From Shewanella nanhaiensis (GTDB lineage: Bacteria > Pseudomonadota > Gammaproteobacteria > Enterobacterales > Shewanellaceae), in contig NZ_JAHZST010000002.1 of NCBI RefSeq assembly GCF_019457885.1, positions 1 to 64,000 on the forward strand: a DNA stretch of 64,000 nt. Reading direction: 5' to 3'. The notes under the pieces are model-generated. The model was not told the DNA's origin, searched no databases, and was given only the letters and a program-made list of their open reading frames with translations. A program made the translations under genes and the position numbers. Of this stretch, positions 35,304 through 43,296 are shown piece by piece; positions within the stretch are counted from its first letter, which is position 1, and each line of letters opens with the position of its first letter.

Positions 35304-35885
35304 ATGCGTAATGCTGAGTTTGATAGAGAGAAAGTACTGAGATCCGCCATGACCGCCTTTATGGACAAAGGTTACGGTAAGACAAGTATGCAAGATCTGA
35401 CCAAAGCGACTGGATTGCATCCCGGCTCTATCTACTGTGCTTTCGAAAATAAGCGCGGTCTTCTATTAGCCGCGTTAGAGCAGTATAAGATCGACAGAAC
35501 AACTGAGTTTCAGGGTTTCTTTACTGGCAAGAAAAGTGTATTAGCAGAGCTGAAAGACTATCTGGATAATACGGTTCAGGAGTGTATTAGCTGTGAAGCC
35601 GCCAAAGCGTGTCTGCTGACAAAAGCCCTTAACGAGATGGCTCAGCAGGATGAAGAGGTGCAGAAGATCATCACTGAGAACCTAGCCAACTGGCAACAGG
35701 GGCTCGCCGACGTGTTTACACGCGCCCAAGAGCAAGGTGAACTCAGCGCAGAGCGTGACAGTCAACATCTAGCACGTTTTCTCGCCATGGGGATCTATGG
35801 ACTAAGAACTTTTGCTCACACTCACCCTCAAGGAGACACACTGCAGGAGCTAGCCGATCAACTCTTCAAGGATATCTGCGCCTAG
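35304..35885 (+). CDS. TetR-family repressor (NemR-like)
   Basis: A 193-residue TetR regulator. The DNA-binding part is FDREKVLRSAMTAFMDKGYG, then TSMQDLTKATGLHPGSIYCAF. The ligand domain has several cysteines (ECISCEAAKACLLTKAL), which in NemR-type proteins sense electrophiles by modification. The upstream palindromes and the divergent old yellow enzyme gene support a NemR-like role in electrophile defence. The ribosome site is weak. Confidence 0.88.
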   Translation: MRNAEFDREKVLRSAMTAFMDKGYGKTSMQDLTKATGLHPGSIYCAFENKRGLLLAALEQYKIDRTTEFQGFFTGKKSVLAELKDYLDNTVQECISCEAAKACLLTKALNEMAQQDEEVQKIITENLANWQQGLADVFTRAQEQGELSAERDSQHLARFLAMGIYGLRTFAHTHPQGDTLQELADQLFKDICA

Positions 35886-36058
35886 TCTTTTTAAGCTCTA
35901 AAATAGTAATCAAGCGTTCAGTCCTTAGTAGATAAAAACCTATCTGCTTGATAAATAGAGCTAGCTGGCTCATCAGTACAAAACCTTGCAAGATAAGCAC
36001 AGACAAGGGCCCTGTTTTTGCGGTATTCTGTCTACTTCAAGTACTATCAAAGCGCCCT

Positions 36059-36349
36059 ATGACCATAGATGTAACTAATCTCAACGAACCAGAAATTACC
36101 TGTGGCACTTGCCAAGCATGTTGTTGTCGCCTCCAAGTTCTAATCATCTCTGACACAGGTGTGCCCGATGAGCATATCGAAGAGGCTGAGTGGGGGGGAG
36201 AGGTGATGCGCCGTCTGGACGATGGTTGGTGCTCCGCGCTAGATCGTGAAACTAAGATGTGCACCATCTACGAACAACGTCCTTGGATATGCCGTGAATT
36301 TGAGATGGGCTCCTATGAATGCAAAACAGAGCGCACCGATAACATGTAA
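36059..36349 (+). CDS. YkgJ-family cysteine-cluster protein
   Basis: A 96-residue protein with the CxxC-rich pattern of the YkgJ/UPF0153 group: ITCGTCQACCCRLQ near the start, WCSALDRETKMCTIYEQRPW and ICREFEMG, expected to bind zinc or an iron-sulfur cluster. The frame extends to 35948, but ATG 36059 starts shortly before the conserved region. No strong ribosome site is visible. Function unknown in the family; it lies between the TetR and LysR genes without obvious partner. Confidence 0.82.
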   Translation: MTIDVTNLNEPEITCGTCQACCCRLQVLIISDTGVPDEHIEEAEWGGEVMRRLDDGWCSALDRETKMCTIYEQRPWICREFEMGSYECKTERTDNM

Positions 36350-36458
36350 CCTCTTGCTATAAGCATTACCTATAGCTCAACCTTGTTAACATAACTAATC
36401 CTGAGTAAGCTAACATTTATGACCCATTTCATAGCTCGTAGCTTATTAAGGATCCCCA

Positions 36459-37295
36459 GTGAAGCTAAGATCGATACACTACTTTCAATCTGTCTATGAA
36501 CAGGGCAGTATCACCGCAGCTTCACGTCAATGTTTCGTCTCTCAGCCCTCAATCACTGCGGCAATTTCACAGCTAGAACAGCAACTCAATGTTGAGCTGT
36601 TTGTGCGCCATACAGGTGGCGTTCGTCCAACTTCCGCCGCCGATAAACTCTATCCATTGGCGAGAGAGATGAGTGAAAATGAGCAAGCTATTCTGCATCT
36701 TTTTAAAGATAGTCCCGCCCCAGTGCCGCTCCGTTTAGGCCTAATGCGCTCTCTCGGTGCTCAACGTATGAGTGATTTACTGACAGAGTTGACCCAAAGG
36801 ATCGACAATCTTGAACTCACTCTTGTGGAGCCTGACGAGCCCAGTGATGCCAGAGTCGTTTTATCTCAATCAGCATCCAGTAGCGAAGACTTTATCCCTA
36901 TTTGGGAAGATAAGTACCAACTCGCAATCCCCTGTAACTGGTCTTTAGCTTCTAAACCTATTATCAAGATAGAAGATCTCGATGGACTGCCCTTCATTAA
37001 TCGCACGCCATGTGATGTACAGGACAGGGTTAAACATGCCATGACCAAATGTGGCGCCCAATTTCAGTCCAGAGCCAATATACGCACCATAGAATATACT
37101 TGGCCCATGGTCTGCGCTGGCGTAGGCGCAGCTCTCCTTCCCGATTGGCAGGAGATAAAACACAATAAGGCCTTAGTGTTAAGGCCGATTGAGGGGGAGA
37201 AATTAATTAAACAGATAGGGTTAGCTTACAGTGCCAGTCGGCTGAGTGAGCCAGTTATTGCGGCGGTGATATCCGTTTGCCGAGGCAAGGCATAA
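36459..37295 (+). CDS. LysR-family transcriptional regulator
   Basis: A 278-residue LysR regulator: an N-terminal winged helix (RSIHYFQSVYEQGSITAASR, PSITAAISQLEQQLNVELF) and a periplasmic-binding-type effector domain. The start is GTG with AAGGA six bases upstream. It stands alone, followed by a convergent UspA gene, so neither target nor effector can be inferred from context. Confidence 0.88.
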   Translation: MKLRSIHYFQSVYEQGSITAASRQCFVSQPSITAAISQLEQQLNVELFVRHTGGVRPTSAADKLYPLAREMSENEQAILHLFKDSPAPVPLRLGLMRSLGAQRMSDLLTELTQRIDNLELTLVEPDEPSDARVVLSQSASSSEDFIPIWEDKYQLAIPCNWSLASKPIIKIEDLDGLPFINRTPCDVQDRVKHAMTKCGAQFQSRANIRTIEYTWPMVCAGVGAALLPDWQEIKHNKALVLRPIEGEKLIKQIGLAYSASRLSEPVIAAVISVCRGKA

Positions 37296-37323
37296 CAGGC
37301 GCTAACAGCTGTAAATGCTACTG

Positions 37324-37360
37324 ATGAGGCGACAGTAACTTGAGTCAACTAACGCCTCAT
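37324..37360. terminator. hairpin between convergent LysR and UspA genes
   Basis: ATGAGGCG pairs with CGCCTCAT around a 21-base loop that contains a further AGT/ACT match. It lies between two convergent stop codons and probably acts in both directions; there is no long U run. Confidence 0.5.
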
Positions 37361-37368
37361 TTAACGGA

Positions 37369-37812
37369 TCATTTAACCACAAGCACCGGACACTTAGCTT
37401 TATTAGCAACGGCTTCCGATACATTAGGGTTAAGCAAGTGAGATAAACCTGTGTGACCATGACTGGCGATCACTATCATCCCCACTTCCTGCTCAATACT
37501 CTCCTCTATTATTTGCGCCATCACATCCCCGCTCCTAACCACAGGAATGACACTGAGCGCTTCATCTAGATAAGCCTCAATTTCACTGGCTAACTTAGTG
37601 AGCTTCTCTTTTGAGAAATTTTCCATCTTATACTCAAGCTCAGCCGGCGTTTCTACCGCTATGCCATAGTTATGATGGCCTAATGCTTCGCTATTGATAT
37701 GCAGCAATCGAATATCGACATGATAAAGATTCGCCATCTCGATGGCATATTTCAGCGCATGGGAGGCAGTTTCAGAAAAATCCGTTGGGCATAAAATCTG
37801 ACGAGTACGCAT
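37369..37812 (-). CDS. universal stress protein (UspA family), copy 1
   Basis: A 147-residue UspA-fold protein. The nucleotide-binding signature G-x2-G-x9-S is intact (ASHGHTGLSHLLNPNVS), so it probably binds ATP. It is a paralogue of the next upstream gene: the first 20 residues (MRTRQILCPTDFSETASHAL) are identical and the last 20 nearly so, indicating tandem duplication. AGGAG precedes ATG. Likely role in stress or energy-limited survival. Confidence 0.9.
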   Translation of the reverse strand: MRTRQILCPTDFSETASHALKYAIEMANLYHVDIRLLHINSEALGHHNYGIAVETPAELEYKMENFSKEKLTKLASEIEAYLDEALSVIPVVRSGDVMAQIIEESIEQEVGMIVIASHGHTGLSHLLNPNVSEAVANKAKCPVLVVK

Positions 37813-37889
37813 AATTAGCTTCTCCTAACTCACTGTTTAACTTCAATTCCGTTTAAACTCAATCATCCAATCTCATTACTTCACGGCTT

Positions 37890-38321
37890 TTATTTCACCA
37901 CTAAGACTGGACATTTAGCACGATTCGCTATCCCTTCGGCGACATTTGTGTGTAGAAAATGTGATAAACCGCTACGGCCATGACTGGCCATGACTATCAT
38001 TCCAACATCAAACTCAACTGCATCAGCTAAGATCTCCTCAATGGGAGAGCCCCGCCTAATAACAGTCTCCATCGGTAGCTCACTTTTTAGTTCAGAGAGC
38101 AGGTGGCGCATCTTATCTGCAGCCGCGTCCTCCATGCTCTTAGCCAACTCCTCGGGAGTAATGGCGAGTATCTGGTAGTTTTCAGCACCCACAGGCTGAT
38201 CCACCACATGGATTAATCTCAACCCTACCTGATAAAAATTGGCCATTTCAATAGCGTACCTTAATGCATGAGATGCCGTTTCGGAAAAGTCCGTTGGACA
38301 GAGTATTTGTCTGGTTCTCAT
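37890..38321 (-). CDS. universal stress protein (UspA family), copy 2
   Basis: A 143-residue paralogue of the preceding UspA gene, 77 bp upstream of it on the same strand. The ATP signature G-x2-G-x9-S/T ends in Ala here (ASHGRSGLSHFLHTNVA), so nucleotide binding may be weakened. A strong AGGAGG ribosome site precedes ATG. An FNR/EtrA-like box about 105 bp upstream suggests anaerobic control of both copies. Confidence 0.9.
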   Translation of the reverse strand: MRTRQILCPTDFSETASHALRYAIEMANFYQVGLRLIHVVDQPVGAENYQILAITPEELAKSMEDAAADKMRHLLSELKSELPMETVIRRGSPIEEILADAVEFDVGMIVMASHGRSGLSHFLHTNVAEGIANRAKCPVLVVK

Positions 38322-38779
38322 AACTACCTCCTATGACCTCATAATTATAGTTTTTTCTTAGCCATCCTTTACCGAAAAACCTCTCTCCTTACATTAATTC
38401 TAGTTTTATGCAGCCCTAAAAATGTTGATCTTGATCACACATACTGCTTACTTAGTCTCTTAATTTATATGCTAAATAAAGCCATGTTCCGCCTACAACC
38501 CGCTTTAAAAACTTAAGACTAAATATCAAGGTAATTAAAGTTAAAACAACCAGAAAACAGCCACAAAAACAGTTCTCATCACTAAAAACCTCATTTTTAA
38601 TATATGAATACCTGAAATTTTAGCTAACTAAGCTCGGTCTTGATTTTAGGTAGATATGCTGGCTTTTGAGACCGGATAAATGAGCCGTTCACAATCAAAA
38701 CAGTTTTTTTATGTGGTTACCTGAAAATTGTCACTAATCTTATACCTGAGTTCAATAATTAATCAAAAAGGGTAATATC
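38322..38779. other. 458-bp regulatory region between uspA and bufA
   Basis: No convincing gene is present. The AT-rich region contains an FNR-like site near the uspA end and three copies of TACCTGA (38609, 38718, 38743), two within longer TACCTGAAA matches. The copies near 38718-38749 are immediately upstream of bufA and could belong to its promoter. Its size suggests room for several regulators. Confidence 0.45.
38425..38438 (-). promoter_or_regulatory. FNR/EtrA-like box upstream of uspA
   Basis: TTGATcttgATCAC matches nine of ten fixed positions of the FNR consensus TTGATN4ATCAA. It lies 104 bp upstream of the uspA copy 2 start. In Shewanella the FNR orthologue EtrA could bind it; overlap with CRP recognition is possible. 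Confidence 0.5.
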
Positions 38780-39247
38780 ATGAATACTAAAGCTCAAGCC
38801 ACCCTGACAGGGGCAGCTCTTGCACTGACAATGGCAGGACTAACTGGTTGTGCTAGTACAGAAAAGTCGGAAACAACTCAAGCGGCAATGGCAAAAGGTA
38901 GCACTGATCTCGTCCACTGTTATGGCGTTAATGTCTGTAAAGGTCATAACGATTGTAAGACAGCAACCAACGCTTGTGGCGGTCATGCAAGCTGTAAAGG
39001 CACTGGTTTTGTCGCTATGCCATCAAAGAGCTGCGCAGATGTGGGTGGCAAGATTCAGGATGATTGGGTCGGCAGTATCGCTAAAACTGACTTAGTTCAT
39101 TGCTACAGTGTGAACGTCTGTAAAGGTCACAATGACTGTAAAACAGCCAATAATGCTTGTGGTGGACACGCCAGCTGTAAAGGCACAGGCTTTGTTTCGG
39201 CTCCAGCTAAATCATGTGCGGATATTGGCGGCAAGGTAGGCGCTTAA
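38780..39247 (+). CDS. bufA: bufferin-type metallophore precursor with duplicated core (BufA2-like)
   Basis: A 155-residue precursor of a bufferin, a ribosomally made peptide modified by an MNIO enzyme. An N-terminal lipoprotein-type signal ends in lipobox LTGC (Cys24; the following residue is Ala, which favours the outer membrane). Two nearly identical 50-residue units follow, residues 42-91 and 103-152, each with six Cys (47, 53, 59, 66, 72, 85 and 108, 114, 120, 127, 133, 146) in the pattern [27 protein letters not shown], KSCADxGGK. The pattern resembles BufA2 proteins, which acquire copper-binding Cys-derived heterocycles. Synonymous divergence between copies exceeds amino-acid change, so both cores are under selection. 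AAGGG precedes ATG. Operon with bufB and bufC. Confidence 0.85.
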   Translation: MNTKAQATLTGAALALTMAGLTGCASTEKSETTQAAMAKGSTDLVHCYGVNVCKGHNDCKTATNACGGHASCKGTGFVAMPSKSCADVGGKIQDDWVGSIAKTDLVHCYSVNVCKGHNDCKTANNACGGHASCKGTGFVSAPAKSCADIGGKVGA

Positions 39248-39267
39248 TCTTATATCGTAAACAAAAC

Positions 39268-39298
39268 AGGCAGCAGATCCTTTTCGCTGCCTTTATTT
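39268..39298 (+). terminator. intercistronic hairpin after bufA, likely attenuator
   Basis: AGGCAGC pairs with GCTGCCT around an 11-base loop and is followed by TTATTT. It lies between bufA and bufB in one transcript, so partial termination would give more precursor than enzyme. Confidence 0.7.
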
Positions 39299-39322
39299 AC
39301 CACTAATCAAGGTGAACCCAGA

Positions 39323-40228
39323 GTGACAGAAACGGCACTGACACAAGATTTTCTCGGATTTGGATTGGGCTTAAGAACCAATCACTTTGACCATGTTCTG
39401 ACAAATCGCCCCGATATAGACTGGTTTGAAGTATTATCGGAAAACTACATGGTGGCAGGTGGCAAGCCTAGATACTATCTTGAAGCCATAGCCGAACAAT
39501 ATCCGATTGTGATGCACGGTGTGTCTATGTCCATCGGCAGTACCGACCCTCTGGATATGGAGTATTTAACCGCCCTTAAAAAGCTCGCTAATGATGTTCA
39601 ACCTCAATGGATCTCAGACCATATCTGCTGGACCTCTATTCATGGAGTGAATAGCCATGATCTTCTGCCCCTGCCCTACACCGAAGAGACCATCAAGCAT
39701 GTGGCTGAGCGCGTAGTTCAAGTTCAAGATTTTCTAGGCAGACGGATCTTGTTAGAGAACGTCTCCAGCTACCTCTCCTATCAAGACTCAACCATGGACG
39801 AGTGGACGTTTCTCAATGCGGTCGCTGAGCAAGCCGACTGCCTCATACTTTTAGATATCAATAACATCTATGTAAGTGCTAGAAATCATAATTTCGACCC
39901 TGTCACTTACCTCAACAAGATCGACCCTAAACGGGTACAACAGTTTCATCTTGCTGGCCACTCTGACTATGGAGATTATGTTGTCGATACCCATGATCAC
40001 GACGTGCCTAATAGTGTGTGGGAGCTTTACCGTATCGCCCTTGAACGTTTCGGTGCCGTCAGTACTATGATAGAGCGAGATGGCAATATCCCTGAGTTTC
40101 CGGCATTAGAACAGGAATTACAGATAGCCAGAGATATTGCAGATAAGACATTGCCTGAACTCGCTTCTCAGCTAGCGAGTCTCAATAGACAAGCTCAAAA
40201 ACAGAGCTCAAAAACAGGAGTGTTTTGA
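39323..40228 (+). CDS. bufB: MNIO family (DUF692) RiPP-modifying oxidase
   Basis: A 301-residue TIM-barrel protein of the DUF692/MNIO family, multinuclear non-heme iron oxidases that modify Cys in RiPP precursors. Candidate iron ligands sit in the usual family segments: His65 in MHGVSMSIGS, His100 in ISDHICWT, Glu145 in LLENVSSY, Asp178-Asn180 in LLDINNIY, His209 in FHLAGHSD, Asp222/His224 in DTHDHD and Glu251 in MIERDGNIPE. The expected product is an oxidised, heterocycle-bearing BufA that binds copper. The start is GTG with AAGGTG upstream. BufC overlaps its stop. Confidence 0.92.
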   Translation: MTETALTQDFLGFGLGLRTNHFDHVLTNRPDIDWFEVLSENYMVAGGKPRYYLEAIAEQYPIVMHGVSMSIGSTDPLDMEYLTALKKLANDVQPQWISDHICWTSIHGVNSHDLLPLPYTEETIKHVAERVVQVQDFLGRRILLENVSSYLSYQDSTMDEWTFLNAVAEQADCLILLDINNIYVSARNHNFDPVTYLNKIDPKRVQQFHLAGHSDYGDYVVDTHDHDVPNSVWELYRIALERFGAVSTMIERDGNIPEFPALEQELQIARDIADKTLPELASQLASLNRQAQKQSSKTGVF

Positions 40229-41034
40229 TGACGAGTCTTAAGCAAACACAAGCACTCTTTATGGATTACATACTCTCAGATAAAGAGAGTGATGCCGCCC
40301 AAGGTGATAAGTTTTCAGCTTTCTCCTCTATTATCACAGCTAAGAGTGAAGAGGATGGCAAAACCCGACTTGGGATCTATGCCAGCGCCTATCGACTTAG
40401 ATTAATTGAGACCATAGAGACAGATCACGAGATCTTAGGGATATACCTAGGCGATGAGCTTTTTGACAAGATGGCTCAAGCCTATATCAATGCGCACCCT
40501 TCATCATTTCGCTCGCTGCGGCACTTCTGTGACGCCCTACCGCAATTTTTAAGTGACGATAGCTTCTTCAGCCAATACCCTATCTTATCCCATATTGCCG
40601 CTTTCGAGCGTCGTCTACTCAACGCTTTCGATGCCGAAGAGCAGCCTAGAGCTAGCTTTACCGAACTTGAACAACTTGCCCCAGAGCACTGGCCCGAAAG
40701 CCAATTCAGATTCCACTCTAGCGTGCAAATATTTCAGTGCCAAAGTAATGCAGTCGAAAGCTGGCAAGCCTTGAAAAATGCGCAAACACCGCCCCAACCC
40801 GACTACAGTATCGCCAGTGCCTGGCTGCTCTGGCGAGGTGAAGAGCGACTCACCGAGTTTATCTCTCTCACTGAGTATCAGCTGGTGCTTTTAGAGGGCT
40901 TCATCAAGGGTAATACCTTAGCCCAGCAGTGCGAACTCATGCTCAACTACTTTGATGAGGAGCAAGCTCCCGTTAAGATATTACAAGCGATACGAGCTTG
41001 GTTCGAGATGGGGATCATCCGCGCAATCGCGTAA
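40228..41034 (+). CDS. bufC: MNIO partner protein (DUF2063)
   Basis: A 268-residue DUF2063 protein, the partner that docks the precursor onto the MNIO enzyme in known bufferin and related systems. Family marks are LKQTQALFMDYILSD at the N-terminus, GIYASAYRLRLIETIETDHE, and AQAYINAHPSSFRSLRHFCD. A winged-helix or docking-like C-terminal part includes WLLWRGEERLTEFISL. ATG 40228 overlaps the bufB stop by one base and has AGGAG seven bases upstream. Translation coupling with bufB is expected. Confidence 0.92.
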   Translation: MTSLKQTQALFMDYILSDKESDAAQGDKFSAFSSIITAKSEEDGKTRLGIYASAYRLRLIETIETDHEILGIYLGDELFDKMAQAYINAHPSSFRSLRHFCDALPQFLSDDSFFSQYPILSHIAAFERRLLNAFDAEEQPRASFTELEQLAPEHWPESQFRFHSSVQIFQCQSNAVESWQALKNAQTPPQPDYSIASAWLLWRGEERLTEFISLTEYQLVLLEGFIKGNTLAQQCELMLNYFDEEQAPVKILQAIRAWFEMGIIRAIA

Positions 41035-41050
41035 ACATTGATAGTTAAAG

Positions 41051-41467
41051 TTACTTGGGATAAGCCTCCCCCTCCTCTTGGCTGACACTGGCTGAAGAGG
41101 CATGCCTATGTATCCATCGCCAGCGATCCGTTTTCTTCAACACCACACTCCATCTAATAGGGATCAATAACTGCTCTCCCTGATAGTCAACATCTATGGT
41201 TAACGAGACAGACACTACGGCGCAGTCACCTGAGATGATGATATTTCTCCAGCCCCACAAAAAACGATTCGCTTTGGCTTCGGCAAAGTTTCTAAGAAAC
41301 AACTGCCTTACCGAATCTCGCCCCTCACAGAGTTCATCCTCCCCAGTTCCAATAACAGAGATCTCTTCACTGTCATCAAAAACATGCATTAAGGCTTCGA
41401 TATCTTTTGCACAGTAAGCCGATGCATAATCTTCAAGGGTTTTGAGTATTGCTTCGAGTTCACTCAT
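41051..41467 (-). CDS. NTF2/SnoaL-like protein
   Basis: A 138-residue protein with the cone-shaped NTF2-like fold: helix EAILKTLEDYASAYCAKDIE, ALMHVFDDSEEISVIGTG, SVRQLFLRNF, and strands ending WRWIHRHASSAS. Such proteins include ketosteroid isomerase, SnoaL cyclases and many with no known reaction. ATG 41467 has AAGGAGAG upstream; the longer frame to 41491 is rejected. It is convergent with bufC, with no clear link. Confidence 0.85.
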   Translation of the reverse strand: MSELEAILKTLEDYASAYCAKDIEALMHVFDDSEEISVIGTGEDELCEGRDSVRQLFLRNFAEAKANRFLWGWRNIIISGDCAVVSVSLTIDVDYQGEQLLIPIRWSVVLKKTDRWRWIHRHASSASVSQEEGEAYPK

Positions 41468-41597
41468 CTTCTCTCCTTCATTCGCTCCCATTTCACTAAT
41501 CTAGGTCTAGTTCACCAATAACAGGTTATACCTAAGCCAGTAGCAAGCCAAAATAAACTGGACGTTTTTTATTCACTGATTTAAGATAGACAAATAG

Positions 41598-41615
41598 ACC
41601 GACCAATCAGTCGGT
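41598..41615. promoter_or_regulatory. TetR-type operator upstream of aldehyde dehydrogenase
   Basis: The palindrome ACCGAC-CAATCA-GTCGGT lies 72 bp upstream of the aldehyde dehydrogenase start, in a likely promoter region. The TetR gene downstream of the dehydrogenase is the probable ligand. Confidence 0.65.
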
Positions 41616-41686
41616 TTATCTTTTGTATATTTTGATGAAACAAAAGAGCAGCCGTACTCACATTTACCCTAAGCAGGAGCGAGCAG

Positions 41687-43126
41687 ATGAACATGCCTAT
41701 TCAACAGACAGAGAGTGACCTAGCTCAAGGAGTTAACTTAAACGAACTTCTTCAATCTCAGCAGCAAAGCTATCGCTCTCAACCCGCTCCCACCTATGAA
41801 CTTAGAGTAAAACAACTTAATGCACTTAAAGCTGCACTACTTAAATTTAAGCAGCCTCTAGCTGAAGCACTTAACCGAGATTACGGCACACGATCTGTCG
41901 ACGACACAATGATCTCAGACATCATGCCCTGCCTTAACAACATCAACTACAGTCTTAAAAACCTTAAGAAGTGGATGAAACCAAGCCGCCGTCATGCTGG
42001 GCTCCTGCTCGCTCCAGCTAAGGTAAAGGTTCAATACCAACCTGTAGGAGTTGTCGGCATTATCGTGCCTTGGAACTTTCCAGTGATGCTCTCGGTTGGC
42101 CCACTTATTACCGCACTCTCTGCCGGTAATCGTGCCATGTTAAAGCTGTCTGAGTTTACTCCTGAGACCAATAAGGTGATCACAGAGATGCTAAGCAGTA
42201 TCTTTGATATCAATACCGTTGCCGTCGTTGAAGGGGAAGCCGATGTGGCCGCAGAGTTCTCAGCACTCCCTTTCGATCACCTGCTTTTTACAGGCTCTAC
42301 TACAGTGGGCCGCCATGTGATGCGTGCAGCAGCTGCTAATCTAACGCCAGTCACTCTAGAGTTAGGTGGAAAATCCCCTGTTATCGTAGCGCCTGATATG
42401 CCGATAGAGACTGCCGTTGAGCGAATGATCTATGGTAAATGCCTCAACTCAGGCCAAATATGTGTGGCACCGGATTACATCTTAGTGCCGAAAGAGAAAC
42501 AGGTTGAGTTTATTACCGCCTACCAGAAAAAGTTCACCGCCATGTATGGCAAAGTGAGTGAAAACAGTGACTACGGCGCTATCATCAATCAGCGCCAGTT
42601 CGAGCGCTTAACCTCAGTGCTCGAAGATGCCAAAGCTAAAGGCGCCACTGTAGTCAGCGCCAATAATGAAGCGATCAACACAGAGAAACGCAAAATTCCC
42701 ACTCAACTTATCACCAACGTCAGTGATGAGATGATATTAATGCAAGATGAGATATTCGGGCCTCTGCTGCCCATATTAGGTTATGACAATCTCGATGAGG
42801 CGATAGCCTACATCAATGACAGGCCCCGCCCACTAGCACTCTACTTGATGAGCTTTAACCAAGGTACTCAAGATAAGGTGCTTAATAACACCCACTCAGG
42901 TGGTGTCTGTATCAATGAAACCGTCTTCCACGTTGCGGCCGATGATGCGCCATTTGGCGGTATCGGACCATCGGGCATGGGACATTATCACGGCAAAGAG
43001 GGCTTCTTGACCTTAAGTCATGCCAAAACAGTACTTAGTCGAGGTAAACTCAACACAGGTAAATTTGTTCACCCACCTTACGGTACGGGTATTCAGGCCA
43101 TGCTATACAAGCTATTTATGCGATAG
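41687..43126 (+). CDS. coniferyl-aldehyde-dehydrogenase-like NAD-dependent ALDH
   Basis: A 479-residue aldehyde dehydrogenase. The active-site Cys259 in NSGQICVAPDYI and general base Glu225 in LELGGKSP are present, together with the cofactor motif FTGSTTVGRHV. Overall pattern (opening ELRVKQLNALKAALLKFKQP, IVPWNFPVMLSVGPLITALS) matches coniferyl aldehyde dehydrogenases, which oxidise aromatic and medium-chain aldehydes. AGGAG is seven bases before ATG. Followed by a heptad repeat and a TetR gene; a TetR-type palindrome lies upstream. Confidence 0.92.
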   Translation: MNMPIQQTESDLAQGVNLNELLQSQQQSYRSQPAPTYELRVKQLNALKAALLKFKQPLAEALNRDYGTRSVDDTMISDIMPCLNNINYSLKNLKKWMKPSRRHAGLLLAPAKVKVQYQPVGVVGIIVPWNFPVMLSVGPLITALSAGNRAMLKLSEFTPETNKVITEMLSSIFDINTVAVVEGEADVAAEFSALPFDHLLFTGSTTVGRHVMRAAAANLTPVTLELGGKSPVIVAPDMPIETAVERMIYGKCLNSGQICVAPDYILVPKEKQVEFITAYQKKFTAMYGKVSENSDYGAIINQRQFERLTSVLEDAKAKGATVVSANNEAINTEKRKIPTQLITNVSDEMILMQDEIFGPLLPILGYDNLDEAIAYINDRPRPLALYLMSFNQGTQDKVLNNTHSGGVCINETVFHVAADDAPFGGIGPSGMGHYHGKEGFLTLSHAKTVLSRGKLNTGKFVHPPYGTGIQAMLYKLFMR

Positions 43127-43129
43127 CTA

Positions 43130-43220
43130 TTTCGAGTTTCGAGTTTCGAGTTTCGAGTTTCGAGTTTCGAGTTTCGAGTTTCGAGTTTCGAGTTTCGAGT
43201 TTCGAGTTTCGAGTTTCGAG
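43130..43220. repeat. perfect (TTTCGAG)13 tandem array
   Basis: Thirteen exact copies of TTTCGAG (91 bp) start three bases after the aldehyde dehydrogenase stop. The perfect sequence indicates recent expansion by slippage and a probably variable copy number. It is the strongest of the five 7-bp arrays. Confidence 0.95.
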
Positions 43221-43296
43221 CAGTAGCCTAAAGCAACGCCTAATAGCACTTAAACGAATAATATGAATATAAAACAGTGATAAATATAAGCAATCG

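Noticed and set aside
43130..43220. Possible CRISPR array.
   Set aside because: Units are 7 bp and contiguous with no spacers, and no cas genes are present.
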